Shown: positions 25,211 through 35,320, counted from the stretch's first letter. The stretch is 64,000 nt of DNA from Vibrio brasiliensis LMG 20546 (GCF_000189255.1 NZ_AEVS01000076.1:1-64000), one strand, 5' to 3'. Numbers and translations are program-made. Notes: generated by a model not told the origin, from the letters alone.

Positions 25211-26673
25211 TACTGATAAAATTCAGGCCAAAGTTGTTTAAGATCTAAATGTTGCTCAATCGCATCGGCAATACGGTTGATGGCTAGCTGTTGATTTGCC
25301 AGATGGTCAATCTGAGCAACATCAGTCGCACCCGCCCAACCAAAGATTGTCGATGCAGCTTGTGAATTATCGAAGATACCATGTAAGTAGCTACCAAACA
25401 CTTGATTAGAGTCACTGGTTGCCCCATCTCGCTGCGAAGATTGCAGCATCACTGGAGCTGATGCGTGGCCTGTTGTAACCCCTGCGTGGATTTCATAGCC
25501 CTTAACTGGCGCACTCTGCCCATCAAGTGTGATGGTTCCCGACACGTTCGTCAGCGTCTTTTGCGGTTTAAGTTCGGTTTCTATATCAAGGTAGCCTAAA
25601 CCCGCCGTGGAACCTGAAGCGCTTTCAATACCCAAAGGATCGTGTATCCACTTGCCAAGCATCTGATAACCACCGCAAATTCCCATTACTTTGCCACCAA
25701 GGCGAATATGACGCTGAATATCTTTATCCCACCCCTGACTACGCAAATACTCGAGATCGCTTCTTACCGCTTTTGAGCCAGGAAGGATTATCAGGTCTGC
25801 CTGACCTAATCGCTGCCCATCGCCGACATAGCGTAAGTTGACGTCTGGATTAACACGCAATGCATCAAAATCGGTGTGGTTACTAATGCGAGGTAAAACC
25901 GGGACAACAACATTAAGTTTGCTCTGCTCACCATTAACTTGCTCAGCGTTAATTGCGTCCTCTGCTTCTAGGTCAAAACCATGCAGGTACGGCAACACAC
26001 CAATAACTGGCTTTCCTGTTTTCTCTTCTAACCAGTCTAAGCCGGGTTGCAACAAGGAAATGTCACCACGGAAGCGATTGATAACAAAGCCTTTGACTCG
26101 CTTTTGTTCAGATTCAGATAGTAGCGCTAACGTTCCATATAGATGGGCAAATACTCCGCCACGATCGATATCAGCAACAATGATCACCGGAATATCGGCT
26201 TCTTCGGCGAAGCCCATGTTAGCAATATCGTTTTCGCGCAGGTTGATTTCAGCCGGACTCCCCGCACCTTCAATCAACACAGTCTCATACTCTGCCTGTA
26301 GAGTAGCAAATGACTCCATCACCACAGGCAATGCAGTCTTTTTATAACTCTGATAGCCGATGGCATCGACGGTAGTGGTTGCCTTGCCCTGAAAGATAAC
26401 CTGTGCGCCAGTATCGGTTTGGGGTTTAAGTAGGACCGGATTCATATGAACGTTAGATTCGATATTGGCGGCCAATGCTTGTACCGCCTGAGCGCGTCCA
26501 ATTTCACCGCCATCGGGGGTAACAGCACTATTGAGTGCCATGTTTTGCGGCTTAAAGGGGGCAACCTTGATACCCTTTCTTGCTAACACTCGGCATAAAC
26601 CTGCCACTAAGACACTTTTTCCGGCATCTGAAGTTGTACCTTGTACCATGAGCGCTTTTGAATTTGACTGCAT
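25210..26673 (-). CDS. cobQ: adenosylcobyric acid synthase
   Basis: A 487-residue enzyme of the CobQ/CbiP family, which amidates four side chains of adenosylcobyrinic a,c-diamide using ATP and glutamine. The N-terminal BioD-like domain starts [20 protein letters not shown] and [18 protein letters not shown]. The C-terminal glutamine amidotransferase domain has the catalytic Cys in [14 protein letters not shown] and the His in [10 protein letters not shown]. Upstream lies the divergent BOF-protein gene. It forms one gene string with modABC (TAATG overlap at 25208-25212). No cobalamin riboswitch was recognised upstream. Confidence 0.95.
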   Translation of the reverse strand: MQSNSKALMVQGTTSDAGKSVLVAGLCRVLARKGIKVAPFKPQNMALNSAVTPDGGEIGRAQAVQALAANIESNVHMNPVLLKPQTDTGAQVIFQGKATTTVDAIGYQSYKKTALPVVMESFATLQAEYETVLIEGAGSPAEINLRENDIANMGFAEEADIPVIIVADIDRGGVFAHLYGTLALLSESEQKRVKGFVINRFRGDISLLQPGLDWLEEKTGKPVIGVLPYLHGFDLEAEDAINAEQVNGEQSKLNVVVPVLPRISNHTDFDALRVNPDVNLRYVGDGQRLGQADLIILPGSKAVRSDLEYLRSQGWDKDIQRHIRLGGKVMGICGGYQMLGKWIHDPLGIESASGSTAGLGYLDIETELKPQKTLTNVSGTITLDGQSAPVKGYEIHAGVTTGHASAPVMLQSSQRDGATSDSNQVFGSYLHGIFDNSQAASTIFGWAGATDVAQIDHLANQQLAINRIADAIEQHLDLKQLWPEFYQ

Positions 26674-26841
26674 TAAGATCTACACGTTGTCGTTTTACGT
26701 TTACGCCATAATAAACGTTTTTTACCTTTTCCTCAATAATATGAACGGAATATGAACCTCTCACTCAGCAAGGGTTCAAAATGGGTCTGTTTAAATAGCA
26801 TCATCAAATAAGCACTACCTAATTAAACAAGGAACACCAAA

Positions 26842-27216
26842 ATGAAAAAGATGATTCTAGCAACAGCAGCGACACTAATTCTTGCTCCAACTTTCGCAAT
26901 GGCAAAAGATGGTCACCATGACAAAAACAACCGTATCTCATACACCGGTCCGGTTGAAGTAACGACGGTCGACTCTCTGCTAGCTGATACCGGCATGTTT
27001 ACTGAGAAAAATGTTGTCGTTGAAGGTGTGTTGTTACGCCAGGTTAAAGGCGACACGTTTATCTTCTCTGATGGTAAAGGCGAAATTCAGGTTGAACTAG
27101 ATGATGACATCGTTATGGCTCAACCGGTTGATGAAACGACAAAACTTCGACTATTTGGTGAATATGAAGGCGGCAATACTCCAGAAATTGAAGTAGATCA
27201 TATCCAAATTCTATAA
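26842..27216 (+). CDS. YgiW/YdeI-family BOF-fold periplasmic protein
   Basis: A 124-residue protein with a signal peptide (MILATAATLILAPTFAMA). The mature part, YTGPVEVTTVDSLLADTGMFTEKNVVVEGVLLRQV-GDTFIFSDGKGEIQVELDDD, is the bacterial OB-fold (BOF) signature. Family members (YgiW/VisP, YdeI) act in stress tolerance in the periplasm. The ligand is unknown. Good ribosome binding site (AAGGA, 9 nt). Confidence 0.88.
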   Translation: MKKMILATAATLILAPTFAMAKDGHHDKNNRISYTGPVEVTTVDSLLADTGMFTEKNVVVEGVLLRQVKGDTFIFSDGKGEIQVELDDDIVMAQPVDETTKLRLFGEYEGGNTPEIEVDHIQIL

Positions 27217-27312
27217 TTAACTGAATTAGTCTCTTGATTACGTTATTATTTGGCTTGCTTATTGCAAGCCATTTTTTTTAGTCAATTTATTGTTGTTAGT
27301 CGGAGACTACAT

Positions 27313-27831
27313 TTGAAAAAGATCATCTTGGCCAGTGCCTTAGCATTTGCAGGTATCAGTGGAAGTGCCCAAGCAAATAACTTCAATTACAATTTCTTCG
27401 AAGTTCGTACCGCTATTGGGCCTGAAATGACAGGTGTAGAGTTCAGTACCTTCTTCACTGAAAACTCGCACTTTATCCTCCGTGCGGATTCTCAATTCGA
27501 CAAAGATTACGACTTAGCAGGTGGTATTGGCTTCAATGGCCCTATCAGTCAATTTGCTGATGTCTACGGTCAACTGCTACTTCACCAAGTGAAGTTCACT
27601 CAGGAAGCCGGCGGTGAAAGCGAAACTCAGGCCGAAGTGAACGTTGGTGTGCGCCTCTGGCTAACCGATCAGGTAGAAGCGACAGCGCGACTAGGTCGCA
27701 ATGACGACTCTTCTGTTGCTCACGCTGGTGTACGTTTTCATTCTACGCAACAACTTTCGCTATCAGCTGAGACACGCAACAACGGCTTATACGGTCCACA
27801 GATCACTATGTCAGTGCGCTTCCAGTACTAA
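27313..27831 (+). CDS. small outer-membrane-type beta-barrel protein
   Basis: A 172-residue protein starting at TTG (GGAG 8 nt upstream) with a signal peptide (IILASALAFAGISGSAQA). The mature part is a series of amphipathic strands (FFEVRTAIGPEMTGVEFSTFF, VYGQLLLHQVKFTQEAGG, AEVNVGVRLWL) and ends in QITMSVRFQY with a C-terminal aromatic typical of barrel proteins. An eight-stranded barrel is likely. Function unknown. Confidence 0.7.
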   Translation: MKKIILASALAFAGISGSAQANNFNYNFFEVRTAIGPEMTGVEFSTFFTENSHFILRADSQFDKDYDLAGGIGFNGPISQFADVYGQLLLHQVKFTQEAGGESETQAEVNVGVRLWLTDQVEATARLGRNDDSSVAHAGVRFHSTQQLSLSAETRNNGLYGPQITMSVRFQY

Positions 27832-27852
27832 TCACTGCGATTCATCGATATA

Positions 27853-27887
27853 AAATAGCCCGGCAGTTACGCTGGGCTATTTTTTTA
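27853..27887 (+). terminator. intrinsic terminator
   Basis: AATAGCCC and GGGCTATT with a 10-nt loop, followed by seven Ts; also close to the end of the convergent fruR gene. Confidence 0.85.
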
Positions 27888-27897
27888 TTGGTCTGGG

Positions 27898-28875
27898 CTA
27901 TCGCACCACTATCTTTCGCGGTACCAGCTCTACTCCTGGTTGATAACGTTTAGACGCTGCGTTAAGTGCTAATGCCATTGCGCTGTCAGCGATCAGTTCA
28001 AATTGTTGAGGTAACGAGTTAATCGACATAGGCAAAAAGTCGAGTAAGCGGTTATCACCAAATGTAGCAATCTTTATCTTTCCTGCCAGTTCCGGACGTT
28101 CCAGCAATACATCCAGTACACCTTCTAACAAGGTATATGAAGTAGTGACAATCGCATCAGGAATGGTTCCTTTGTCGCACCAATCACTCAGCACCTTCTT
28201 GCCGTCGTTACGATTAAAGTGTTCACCATAACCGATTTGAAACTGTGCCTGATGCTGTTTAACCGCTGACTTGAACCCCAGCTCACGTTCGCGCGAAATA
28301 TTCAGCTCTGGTAACGCCCCAATAAGACCGATATTTGTGACATTGTCACTCAAGACTGATGAAGTGAGTTCAAATGCTCCACCGAAATCTTCACTAATAA
28401 CACACGAGAAGTGCTCGTCATCCAACGGACGGTCGAGCGCGATGACAGGTGTACCGCGTTTTTGCAGTTCAATATAGTACTCACTGGCTTCTGGAATGAC
28501 GCTCGCAACAAACAACGCATCAACTTTACGACTTACCAACGCGTGAACCACTGATTTTTCTGTTTCAGGGTCATCATCTGAACAGGCAATTAAGATCTGG
28601 TAACCAGCCGAACGAGAGTTCTGCTCAAGCAGTTTGGCTAAACGTGCGTAACTGGTGTTCTCTAAATCAGGAATGATCAAACCAAACGAACGGCTTTGCC
28701 CTGCCCGCAGCGTGCTCGCTGCTAAGTCGGGACGGTAGTTATGCTCATCCACGACCGCCATCACTTTGCGCTGGGTTTTTTCGCTGATTCTGTATTTTTG
28801 AGCTTTGCCATTGATCACATAGCTAGCCGTTGTTTTAGAAACCCCTGCTAACTTTGCTATTTCATCCAGTGTCAT
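27898..28875 (-). CDS. fruR: fructose repressor FruR (Cra), LacI family
   Basis: A 325-residue regulator. The helix-turn-helix MTLDEIAKLAGVSKTTASYVING with AQKYRISEKT is almost that of E. coli Cra, and the effector domain follows (SRSFGLIIPDLENTSYARLAKLL). Start at ATG 28875, where Cra homologues begin; AAGG lies 8 nt upstream. It represses fruBKA until fructose 1-phosphate binds. It is divergent from fruB, with palindromic operators in between. A perfect matS site lies inside the coding region (28337-28349). Confidence 0.95.
   Translation of the reverse strand: MTLDEIAKLAGVSKTTASYVINGKAQKYRISEKTQRKVMAVVDEHNYRPDLAASTLRAGQSRSFGLIIPDLENTSYARLAKLLEQNSRSAGYQILIACSDDDPETEKSVVHALVSRKVDALFVASVIPEASEYYIELQKRGTPVIALDRPLDDEHFSCVISEDFGGAFELTSSVLSDNVTNIGLIGALPELNISRERELGFKSAVKQHQAQFQIGYGEHFNRNDGKKVLSDWCDKGTIPDAIVTTSYTLLEGVLDVLLERPELAGKIKIATFGDNRLLDFLPMSINSLPQQFELIADSAMALALNAASKRYQPGVELVPRKIVVR
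28337..28349. other. matS: matS site (MatP binding)
   Basis: GTGACATTGTCAC, the full palindromic consensus, inside fruR. Confidence 0.85.
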
Positions 28876-28947
28876 ATCATCAACCTTTGTTCTGTGCGCG
28901 AGATCATAATACTTCATAAAGGATCCTGCGATGAGTTGAATTATATG

Positions 28948-28963
28948 CTGAAACGATTCAGTA
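28948..28963. promoter_or_regulatory. FruR operator, site 1
   Basis: GCTGAAACGATTCAGT is a near-palindrome of the Cra/FruR type (TGAAnCGnTTCA), 73 bases upstream of the fruR start codon. It could autoregulate fruR. Confidence 0.8.
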
Positions 28964-28968
28964 TAAAA

Positions 28969-28984
28969 GCTGAAAGGATTCAGC
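28969..28984. promoter_or_regulatory. FruR operator, site 2
   Basis: GCTGAAAGGATTCAGC, same core as site 1 and spaced one helical turn or two from it (21 bases centre to centre). Confidence 0.8.
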
Positions 28985-29100
28985 AATGTTGAGATAGTGA
29001 AGCATATCACCTAAATTTACTCGAGATATCTCAACTACCGCCCTTTAACTTCATACAGTTAGAAGAGCTAAAGCTGAATCCACATATTTTTATCTTTTTG

Positions 29101-29114
29101 CTGAATCGATTCAG
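29101..29114. promoter_or_regulatory. FruR operator, site 3, in front of fruB
   Basis: CTGAATCGATTCAG is a perfect 14-bp palindrome matching the Cra consensus. It lies 76 bases before the fruB ATG and is the likely fruBKA operator. Confidence 0.85.
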
Positions 29115-29189
29115 TTGTTAAGCAGAAAGAGTTTGCGGCCTGAGTGGCCAAATGAATAATTTTAAATTCCTTAAGGCTGGAGAAGCACC

Positions 29190-30323
29190 ATGCTTAAGTT
29201 AGCGAAAAGCGATATCACACTGGCACAAACAGCAAGTGACAAATTTGAAGCGATTAAAAACATTGCGAATAGCCTTACTAATTCGGGTCTTGTAGAGCAA
29301 GGCTATGTAGAAGGCATGCTTAACCGCGAAAAACAGAATTCTACTTTCCTTGGTAATGGTATCGCCATTCCACACGGTACGACCGATACACGCGACATGG
29401 TTAAAACAACAGGTGTTGCGGTCCATCACTTCCCTCAAGGTGTTAACTGGGGTGACGACAACACGGTTTACGTTGCGATCGGTATCGCTGCTAAATCAGA
29501 TGAGCACTTAGGTATTCTTAAACAGCTAACTAAGGTACTCAGTGCCGATGGTGTTGAACAACGCTTACGTGACGCGAAAAGCGCTGAGGACATCATTGCC
29601 CTGCTTAACGGTGATGTTCAGCTAGAAGCAGAATTTGACGCATCGCTGGTACAGCTTCAATTCCCGGCAAGTGACATGATTCAGATGAGCGCAGTAGCGG
29701 CTGGCCTATTGAAAAATACCGGTTGTGCTGGTTCTGAATTCGTTGCGGACCTTGTATCAAAGTCACCAACACACCTTGGTAACGGTTTGTGGCTAACGGG
29801 TAGCGACAAACAAGTTTCTCGCACTGGTATTTCATTTGTGTCTACTGCTAACGATTGTGAGTTTGAAGGTGAAAAAGTTCGAGGTCTTGTCGCTTTTGCC
29901 GCTTGTAACAATTCGCACCAAGGGATCCTTGGCCAACTGTCTAAGATCGTTTTTGACCAGCAACAAGAGCAACTACTTAACGCATCAGTTGAGCAAGTGT
30001 TAGCGCTTCTTAAAGGTGAACCACAGGCACCTGCGACTTCAGATGCGGGCAATAGCGCTGTATTCAAGATCAAGAACACTCACGGATTGCATGCTCGCCC
30101 AGGTGCAATGCTCGTTGCTGAAGCTAAAAAGTTTGAGTCAAACATTCGTGTTGCCAATCTTGATGGCGACGGTAAAGAAGTCAACGCTAAGAGCCTGATG
30201 AAAGTCATCGCGCTTGGTGTTAAGCACGGCCATCAACTTCAGTTTTCTGCAGAAGGCCCAGACGCTCCTCAAGCATTAGAGTCTATCGGCAAAGCGATTG
30301 CTGCAGGCCTTGGTGAAGGTTAA
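29190..30323 (+). CDS. fruB: fructose PTS IIA/FPr diphosphoryl transfer protein
   Basis: A 377-residue fusion: IIA domain with phosphorylated H62 in IAIPHGTTDTRD, a second IIA-like middle module (about 150-280), and a C-terminal HPr domain with THGLHARPGAMLVAEAKKF (His near residue 300). It relays phosphate from enzyme I to FruA. GGAG lies 6 nt before the ATG. First gene of fruBKA, controlled by FruR from the sites upstream. Confidence 0.95.
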   Translation: MLKLAKSDITLAQTASDKFEAIKNIANSLTNSGLVEQGYVEGMLNREKQNSTFLGNGIAIPHGTTDTRDMVKTTGVAVHHFPQGVNWGDDNTVYVAIGIAAKSDEHLGILKQLTKVLSADGVEQRLRDAKSAEDIIALLNGDVQLEAEFDASLVQLQFPASDMIQMSAVAAGLLKNTGCAGSEFVADLVSKSPTHLGNGLWLTGSDKQVSRTGISFVSTANDCEFEGEKVRGLVAFAACNNSHQGILGQLSKIVFDQQQEQLLNASVEQVLALLKGEPQAPATSDAGNSAVFKIKNTHGLHARPGAMLVAEAKKFESNIRVANLDGDGKEVNAKSLMKVIALGVKHGHQLQFSAEGPDAPQALESIGKAIAAGLGEG

Positions 30324-30332
30324 GAGGTCGAT

Positions 30333-31307
30333 ATGAGTTTAACGAAAACAAACCGCGTCGTGACTATAACGCTTAACCCTGCCCTCGATCTTACCGGATC
30401 ACTCGAAACGTTAAATCTTGGTTCGGTTAGCCTGGTTAAGCAAAGTAATCTCCATGCTGCAGGTAAAGGTGTAAACGTCGCGAAGGTACTTAGCGACCTT
30501 GGCGCTGACGTTACAGTTACCGGCTTCTTAGGCAAAGACAATCCTGAGTTATTCCACCAGCTTTTCGATGAGATTGGTGTAAACAACCAGTTTATTGAAG
30601 TTGACGGAGCTACCCGTATCAACGTCAAACTTGTTGAGGCTAACGGTGAAGTCAGCGACATCAACTTCCCGGGTGTACAAGTTACTCCACAAGATGTTGC
30701 TCGCTTTGAAGAAACACTTTTCCGTTTGGCTGAAACTCACGACTACTTCGTTCTTGCGGGCAGCTTACCTGGCGGTGTAACTCCGGAGCAGTGTGCAGAT
30801 TGGATTGAAACACTTCATCAGCAAGGCAAGCGCGTACTGTTTGATAGCAGCAAAGCAGCCCTTCGCTCTGGTATAGATGGTCACCCTTGGTTGATTAAGC
30901 CAAACGATGAAGAACTCGGCGATTTTGTTGGCCGTCATCTTGAGACTGCCGAGCAGTGCCAGCAAGCCGCACAAACCCTGAGCAATAAAGGCATCGAAAA
31001 CATTGTTGTTTCAATGGGCGCGAATGGCGTTATGTGGCTCAACCAGGGCGAGTGGCTGCGTGCTCAGCCACCAAAAATGAATGTTGTAAGTACAGTGGGC
31101 GCTGGCGATACGCTTGTTGCAGGGCTGTGCTGGGGTCACATGCAAGTGATGCCGAAAAACGATTTACTGCGCTTCGCTACCGCGCTTTCTGCACTTGCAG
31201 TTAGCCAAGTGGGCGTTGGATTAACCAGTGAGGAACAACTGGAGAACATCAAGCTGCAAACTGAGGTTAGCGAGCTTTACCCTAATACGCACTTAGACAA
31301 ACACTAA
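30333..31307 (+). CDS. fruK: 1-phosphofructokinase
   Basis: A 324-residue PfkB-family kinase. HAAGKGVNVAKVLSDLGADVTVTGFLG near the N-terminus binds substrate; STVGAGDTLVAGLCWG carries the catalytic Asp and anion hole. It phosphorylates fructose 1-phosphate to the 1,6-bisphosphate. It follows fruB by 9 nt. Confidence 0.96.
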   Translation: MSLTKTNRVVTITLNPALDLTGSLETLNLGSVSLVKQSNLHAAGKGVNVAKVLSDLGADVTVTGFLGKDNPELFHQLFDEIGVNNQFIEVDGATRINVKLVEANGEVSDINFPGVQVTPQDVARFEETLFRLAETHDYFVLAGSLPGGVTPEQCADWIETLHQQGKRVLFDSSKAALRSGIDGHPWLIKPNDEELGDFVGRHLETAEQCQQAAQTLSNKGIENIVVSMGANGVMWLNQGEWLRAQPPKMNVVSTVGAGDTLVAGLCWGHMQVMPKNDLLRFATALSALAVSQVGVGLTSEEQLENIKLQTEVSELYPNTHLDKH

Positions 31308-31326
31308 GGAACAGAAGGTTATCAGT

Positions 31327-33063
31327 ATGAATATTGCGATTATTACAGCTTGTCCAAGCGGGGTTGCAAACAGCATCCTTGCAGCAGGACTACTAGAACA
31401 AGCGGCAGCGAAGCTGGGTTGGTCAGCTAAGATTGAGTGTCAGTCAAGCGTTGTCGAACCAACCGTTCTGACTCAAGAAGATATTGACCAAGCGGAAGCG
31501 ATTATTATCGCTGCAAATACACCTGTTGATACGTCCCGTTTCGTTGGTAAGAAAGTCTATCAAGCGCAAATTAGTACCGTCGCTAAAGACGCAACAGCAT
31601 TTTTGCAAATTGCTGTTGAGAACGCAGCGACCCTGACCCAATCGACTGCCCCTGCGGTTAAAACTGAAAGCACATCTGCAGCAAAGAAAATTGTTGCGAT
31701 TACCGCTTGTCCAACTGGCGTGGCGCACACCTTCATGGCTGCCGAAGCACTTGAAGAAGAAGGCAAACGTCGCGGCCACCAGATTAAGGTTGAAACTCGT
31801 GGTTCTGTCGGCGCGAAGAACCAGTTAACAGATCAGGAAATCGCTGATGCCGACCTGGTCATCATTGCTGCTGACATTGAAGTGCCTTTGGATCGTTTTA
31901 ACGGTAAGAAGATGTACCGCACCAAAACGGGGCCAGCTCTGAAAAAGACTGCACAAGAGATGGATAACGCGTTCGAACAAGCGACCGTTTACCAGCATTC
32001 AGGTAACACGAGTTCCTCAGCAACGGAAGAGAAAAAAGGTGCATACAAACACCTTATGACAGGCGTATCTCACATGCTGCCAGTAGTCGTTGCCGGTGGT
32101 TTGATCATCGCCCTCTCGTTCGTATTTGGTATCGAAGCATTTAAAGAAGAAGGCACATTAGCTGCTGCTCTGATGACCATTGGTGGTGGTTCTGCATTTG
32201 CGTTGATGATTCCTGTTCTGGCAGGTTATATCGCATTCTCTATTGCTGACCGTCCGGGTCTGGCTCCGGGTCTTGTTGGCGGTATGCTGGCGAGCTCTAC
32301 AGGTGCTGGTTTCTTAGGTGGTATCGCTGCTGGTTTCATCGCTGGTTATGCCGCTAAGTTCCTTGCTGACAAAGTGTCTCTTCCACAATCAATGGAAGCA
32401 CTTAAGCCGATTCTGATCATTCCTTTTGTCGCGACCCTATTTACTGGTCTGGTTATGATCTACATCGTTGGTGGTCCAGTTTCTGGCATCATGAACGGTC
32501 TGACTGACTTCCTGAACAACATGGGTTCAGACAGCGCGGTTCTGCTCGGCGTATTACTTGGCGCAATGATGTGTTTCGACCTTGGTGGTCCGGTTAACAA
32601 AGCAGCTTACGCATTCGGTGTTGGCCTGCTTGCATCGCAAACCTATGCTCCTATGGCTGCAATCATGGCTGCAGGTATGGTTCCAGCGCTAGGTATGGGT
32701 CTGGCTACATTTGTGGCTAAAAACAAATTTGACCAAAGTGAGCGTGAAGCAGGTAAAGCCTCTTTCGTTCTGGGTCTGTGTTTTATCTCTGAAGGTGCGA
32801 TTCCTTTTGCAGCCAAAGATCCAATGCGCGTTATCCCGGCGTGTATGGCTGGTGGCGCACTAACAGGTGCACTTTCTATGCTGTTCGGCGCGAAACTTAT
32901 GGCTCCACACGGTGGTTTGTTCGTACTGCTAATCCCTAATGCAATTACTCCAGTGGTTATGTACCTAGTAGCAATTGCAGCAGGTACGGCAGTGACTGGT
33001 CTGGGCTACGCATTCCTAAAGAGCAAATCAGAATCAAAGCAGGTTGAATCAGCAACAGCATAA
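31327..33063 (+). CDS. fruA: fructose PTS IIB'BC permease
   Basis: A 578-residue membrane permease. An N-terminal IIB' module (Cys9 in ITACPSGVANS) is followed by the active IIB with Cys128 in ITACPTGVAHT, then the IIC domain with about eight to ten helices and GGPVNKAAYAFGVGLLAS and GAIPFAAKDPMRVIP. It imports and phosphorylates fructose to fructose 1-phosphate. Last gene of fruBKA; the strong terminator lies 35 nt beyond. Confidence 0.96.
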   Translation: MNIAIITACPSGVANSILAAGLLEQAAAKLGWSAKIECQSSVVEPTVLTQEDIDQAEAIIIAANTPVDTSRFVGKKVYQAQISTVAKDATAFLQIAVENAATLTQSTAPAVKTESTSAAKKIVAITACPTGVAHTFMAAEALEEEGKRRGHQIKVETRGSVGAKNQLTDQEIADADLVIIAADIEVPLDRFNGKKMYRTKTGPALKKTAQEMDNAFEQATVYQHSGNTSSSATEEKKGAYKHLMTGVSHMLPVVVAGGLIIALSFVFGIEAFKEEGTLAAALMTIGGGSAFALMIPVLAGYIAFSIADRPGLAPGLVGGMLASSTGAGFLGGIAAGFIAGYAAKFLADKVSLPQSMEALKPILIIPFVATLFTGLVMIYIVGGPVSGIMNGLTDFLNNMGSDSAVLLGVLLGAMMCFDLGGPVNKAAYAFGVGLLASQTYAPMAAIMAAGMVPALGMGLATFVAKNKFDQSEREAGKASFVLGLCFISEGAIPFAAKDPMRVIPACMAGGALTGALSMLFGAKLMAPHGGLFVLLIPNAITPVVMYLVAIAAGTAVTGLGYAFLKSKSESKQVESATA

Positions 33064-33097
33064 TTCGATTTTTTGCCTCTCCCCTGTAAGGCAAAAG

Positions 33098-33122
33098 GCA
33101 CCTCGCAAGAGGTGCTTTTTTT
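33098..33122 (+). terminator. intrinsic terminator after fruBKA
   Basis: GCACCTC and GAGGTGC around GCAA, followed by seven Ts. Confidence 0.9.
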
Positions 33123-33267
33123 ATGCCCATTACGACTAAAGTCCAATAAATATCTCCCTGAATTCACATATTATCACTACGTTTATTTTGTTAGGCTCAC
33201 AGTAACTTAAGCCGATTTACTGTATAGTGTCTGCGGAATTCACTTTATTTATTGTACGTACTCCTTA

Positions 33268-35169
33268 ATGCACAAACTTGGTACCAAACTTCTTCTTCAA
33301 TTCTTACTCGTTTTTTGTGCTATGTCTTTAGTGCCTTTTCTCTATTTCTATACCCAATTTGGTCAGTTGGAAGAGAAGACACAGCAGTTCGTTGAGCAGC
33401 TAAATCGCAATAAGCTAGAATATGCCAAGGTAGAGTTACAGACTTCTCTACAACAAATGACATCTTCTCTGCGTTACCTTTCAACCAACGGCATGATCAA
33501 TCAGGCAATTAACGACCCAAGCCTTGAAAATCTCGACGCTCTCGAGCAGTTTTGGTTACTCATCGCCCGTACTCAAACCTATTACTCCCGATTACGCCTG
33601 TTGGACGATCAAGGGATGGAAATAGTTCGACTGAATATTGATGAGCGGTTTATAGAAATCGTCTCTAAGGATCACTTGCAATCAAAAGCCAAGCGAGACT
33701 ATTTTGCTTATGCGCAAAGTTTAGGTGACAACCAAGTCGGCAATTTTGGTATTGATTTGGAGTTGGAAAATGGTCAGGTCGTCACGCCTGTAGTGCCCGC
33801 TTATCGTGTCATATATCCGATAACGCTTAACGGGGAGCGTAAAGGGTATTTTGTCGCAAACCTCGATTTACAGCGTATTTATCGCTCTTTGGCTTACAAG
33901 CGTAGCTCGAATAATCTACCCAATGTTGTCACTTCTGAAGGTTACTACCTGATGTCTTCGGACGGTAATAAGCTTATGGGTCATTTAGTTGAGCAACACG
34001 CCGAATCAAACATTGCCAAACAATACCCTAAGCTGTGGCAAAGTTTACAATCAAACAGTAATGGTACCGTTCAAGAGCAATCTCAATGGCTGTCTTATAC
34101 AACCGTAGAATTAGACAGTGTCGAGCATATCAACACCCTGATTTTCTTTAGTAAGACCTCATTTGAGGAGGCGCTTTCTTTCACTGAGGAGCAAAGACAG
34201 GATCTCTACTTACAGCTGACATTTATCTGCATTATTCTGCTGTTACTGACCTTCACTTTTGTGACGTGGAATCATAACCACGAGAAAAATAGTCTGGATA
34301 GTAAGATTGCTCGTGCGGCGATGAATGGTATGTCGGCGATGGTCATTACCGATCGCAACAACCATATCATTCAGGTTAACGACGAGTTTACTCGTGTTAG
34401 TGGATACAAGTTAGAAGATGTTAAAGGCAAACCACCTTCGCTATTCGCTTCAGGTAAACATCAGCAAGAATTCTATATGAAGATGTGGAAGGTTCTTGAA
34501 GAGAACGGGCTGTGGGAAGGCGAAGTGGTGAACAAACGCCGCGACGGTTCTCTGATTACTGAGATTCTACGCATCCAAACCGTAAGAGACCGTTACGGTA
34601 TTATTCAGTTTTATGTGGCATCGTTCGTCGACATTTCTCATCGTAAAGAGCTGGAAAACCGGCTGAGAGAACTGAGTGAGAAAGATGCGATGACTTCTCT
34701 ATGGAACCGTCGTAAATTTGATGCCGAGATGCAATCACAGGTTCAGCGGACCAAGCGTTACAAACAGAATGAAGTTACTGCCCTCGCCCTGATCGATATC
34801 GACCACTTTAAGCGCATTAATGATACTTATGGTCATGACCGCGGCGACGAAGTAATAAAGGCAGTGGCTAACTCACTGACTCATCATTTACGCGAAACCG
34901 ATATCATTGCCCGTATTGGTGGCGAAGAGTTTGCCATCATCATGCCTCACACTGCACTGGCTGAAGCTGAAGTCGTGGTTAACCGACTACGTACCGCAAT
35001 TAATTTGGAGAGTGACCTTAATATCACGGTGAGCGCTGGCATTACTGAATTGTCCAGTAGTTCTGAACAGACCTATAAGCGTGCAGATATTGCACTATAT
35101 GAGTCCAAATCTTCGGGTCGCAACCAGGTTTCAGTTTTTCCTGCCAGTGAAGCCAGTTCGATTGCTTAA
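33268..35169 (+). CDS. sensory diguanylate cyclase (Cache-PAS-GGDEF)
   Basis: A 633-residue protein. TM1 (residues 8-30) and TM2 (about 310-332) bracket a periplasmic Cache-like sensor (YYSRLRLLDDQGMEIVRLN, FGIDLELENGQVVTPVVPAYRVIYPI). A cytoplasmic PAS domain (MVITDRNNHIIQVNDEFTRVSGY) and a GGDEF domain follow, with DAMTSLWNRRKFDAEM, ALIDIDHFKRINDTYGH and active site RIGGEEF. All catalytic residues appear intact. The ligand is unknown. Stands alone 204 bp after fruA. Confidence 0.92.
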   Translation: MHKLGTKLLLQFLLVFCAMSLVPFLYFYTQFGQLEEKTQQFVEQLNRNKLEYAKVELQTSLQQMTSSLRYLSTNGMINQAINDPSLENLDALEQFWLLIARTQTYYSRLRLLDDQGMEIVRLNIDERFIEIVSKDHLQSKAKRDYFAYAQSLGDNQVGNFGIDLELENGQVVTPVVPAYRVIYPITLNGERKGYFVANLDLQRIYRSLAYKRSSNNLPNVVTSEGYYLMSSDGNKLMGHLVEQHAESNIAKQYPKLWQSLQSNSNGTVQEQSQWLSYTTVELDSVEHINTLIFFSKTSFEEALSFTEEQRQDLYLQLTFICIILLLLTFTFVTWNHNHEKNSLDSKIARAAMNGMSAMVITDRNNHIIQVNDEFTRVSGYKLEDVKGKPPSLFASGKHQQEFYMKMWKVLEENGLWEGEVVNKRRDGSLITEILRIQTVRDRYGIIQFYVASFVDISHRKELENRLRELSEKDAMTSLWNRRKFDAEMQSQVQRTKRYKQNEVTALALIDIDHFKRINDTYGHDRGDEVIKAVANSLTHHLRETDIIARIGGEEFAIIMPHTALAEAEVVVNRLRTAINLESDLNITVSAGITELSSSSEQTYKRADIALYESKSSGRNQVSVFPASEASSIA

Positions 35170-35320
35170 TTTTGGTGCATAGCACATCTGCTGTGCACCA
35201 AACTGCCCCACCAAAACCTTCATTTATTGCTAAGTAGCTGATATTTAACATTACGCTGTGTTGGCGTAAATCTTGTACTACTCTCTATATGTCCTTTGTT
35301 GCACTAATATGGAGATTAGA

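Noticed and set aside
26674-26841. Possible cobalamin riboswitch upstream of cobQ
   Set aside because: The region is short and I see no B12-box sequence; cobQ shares it with a divergent gene.
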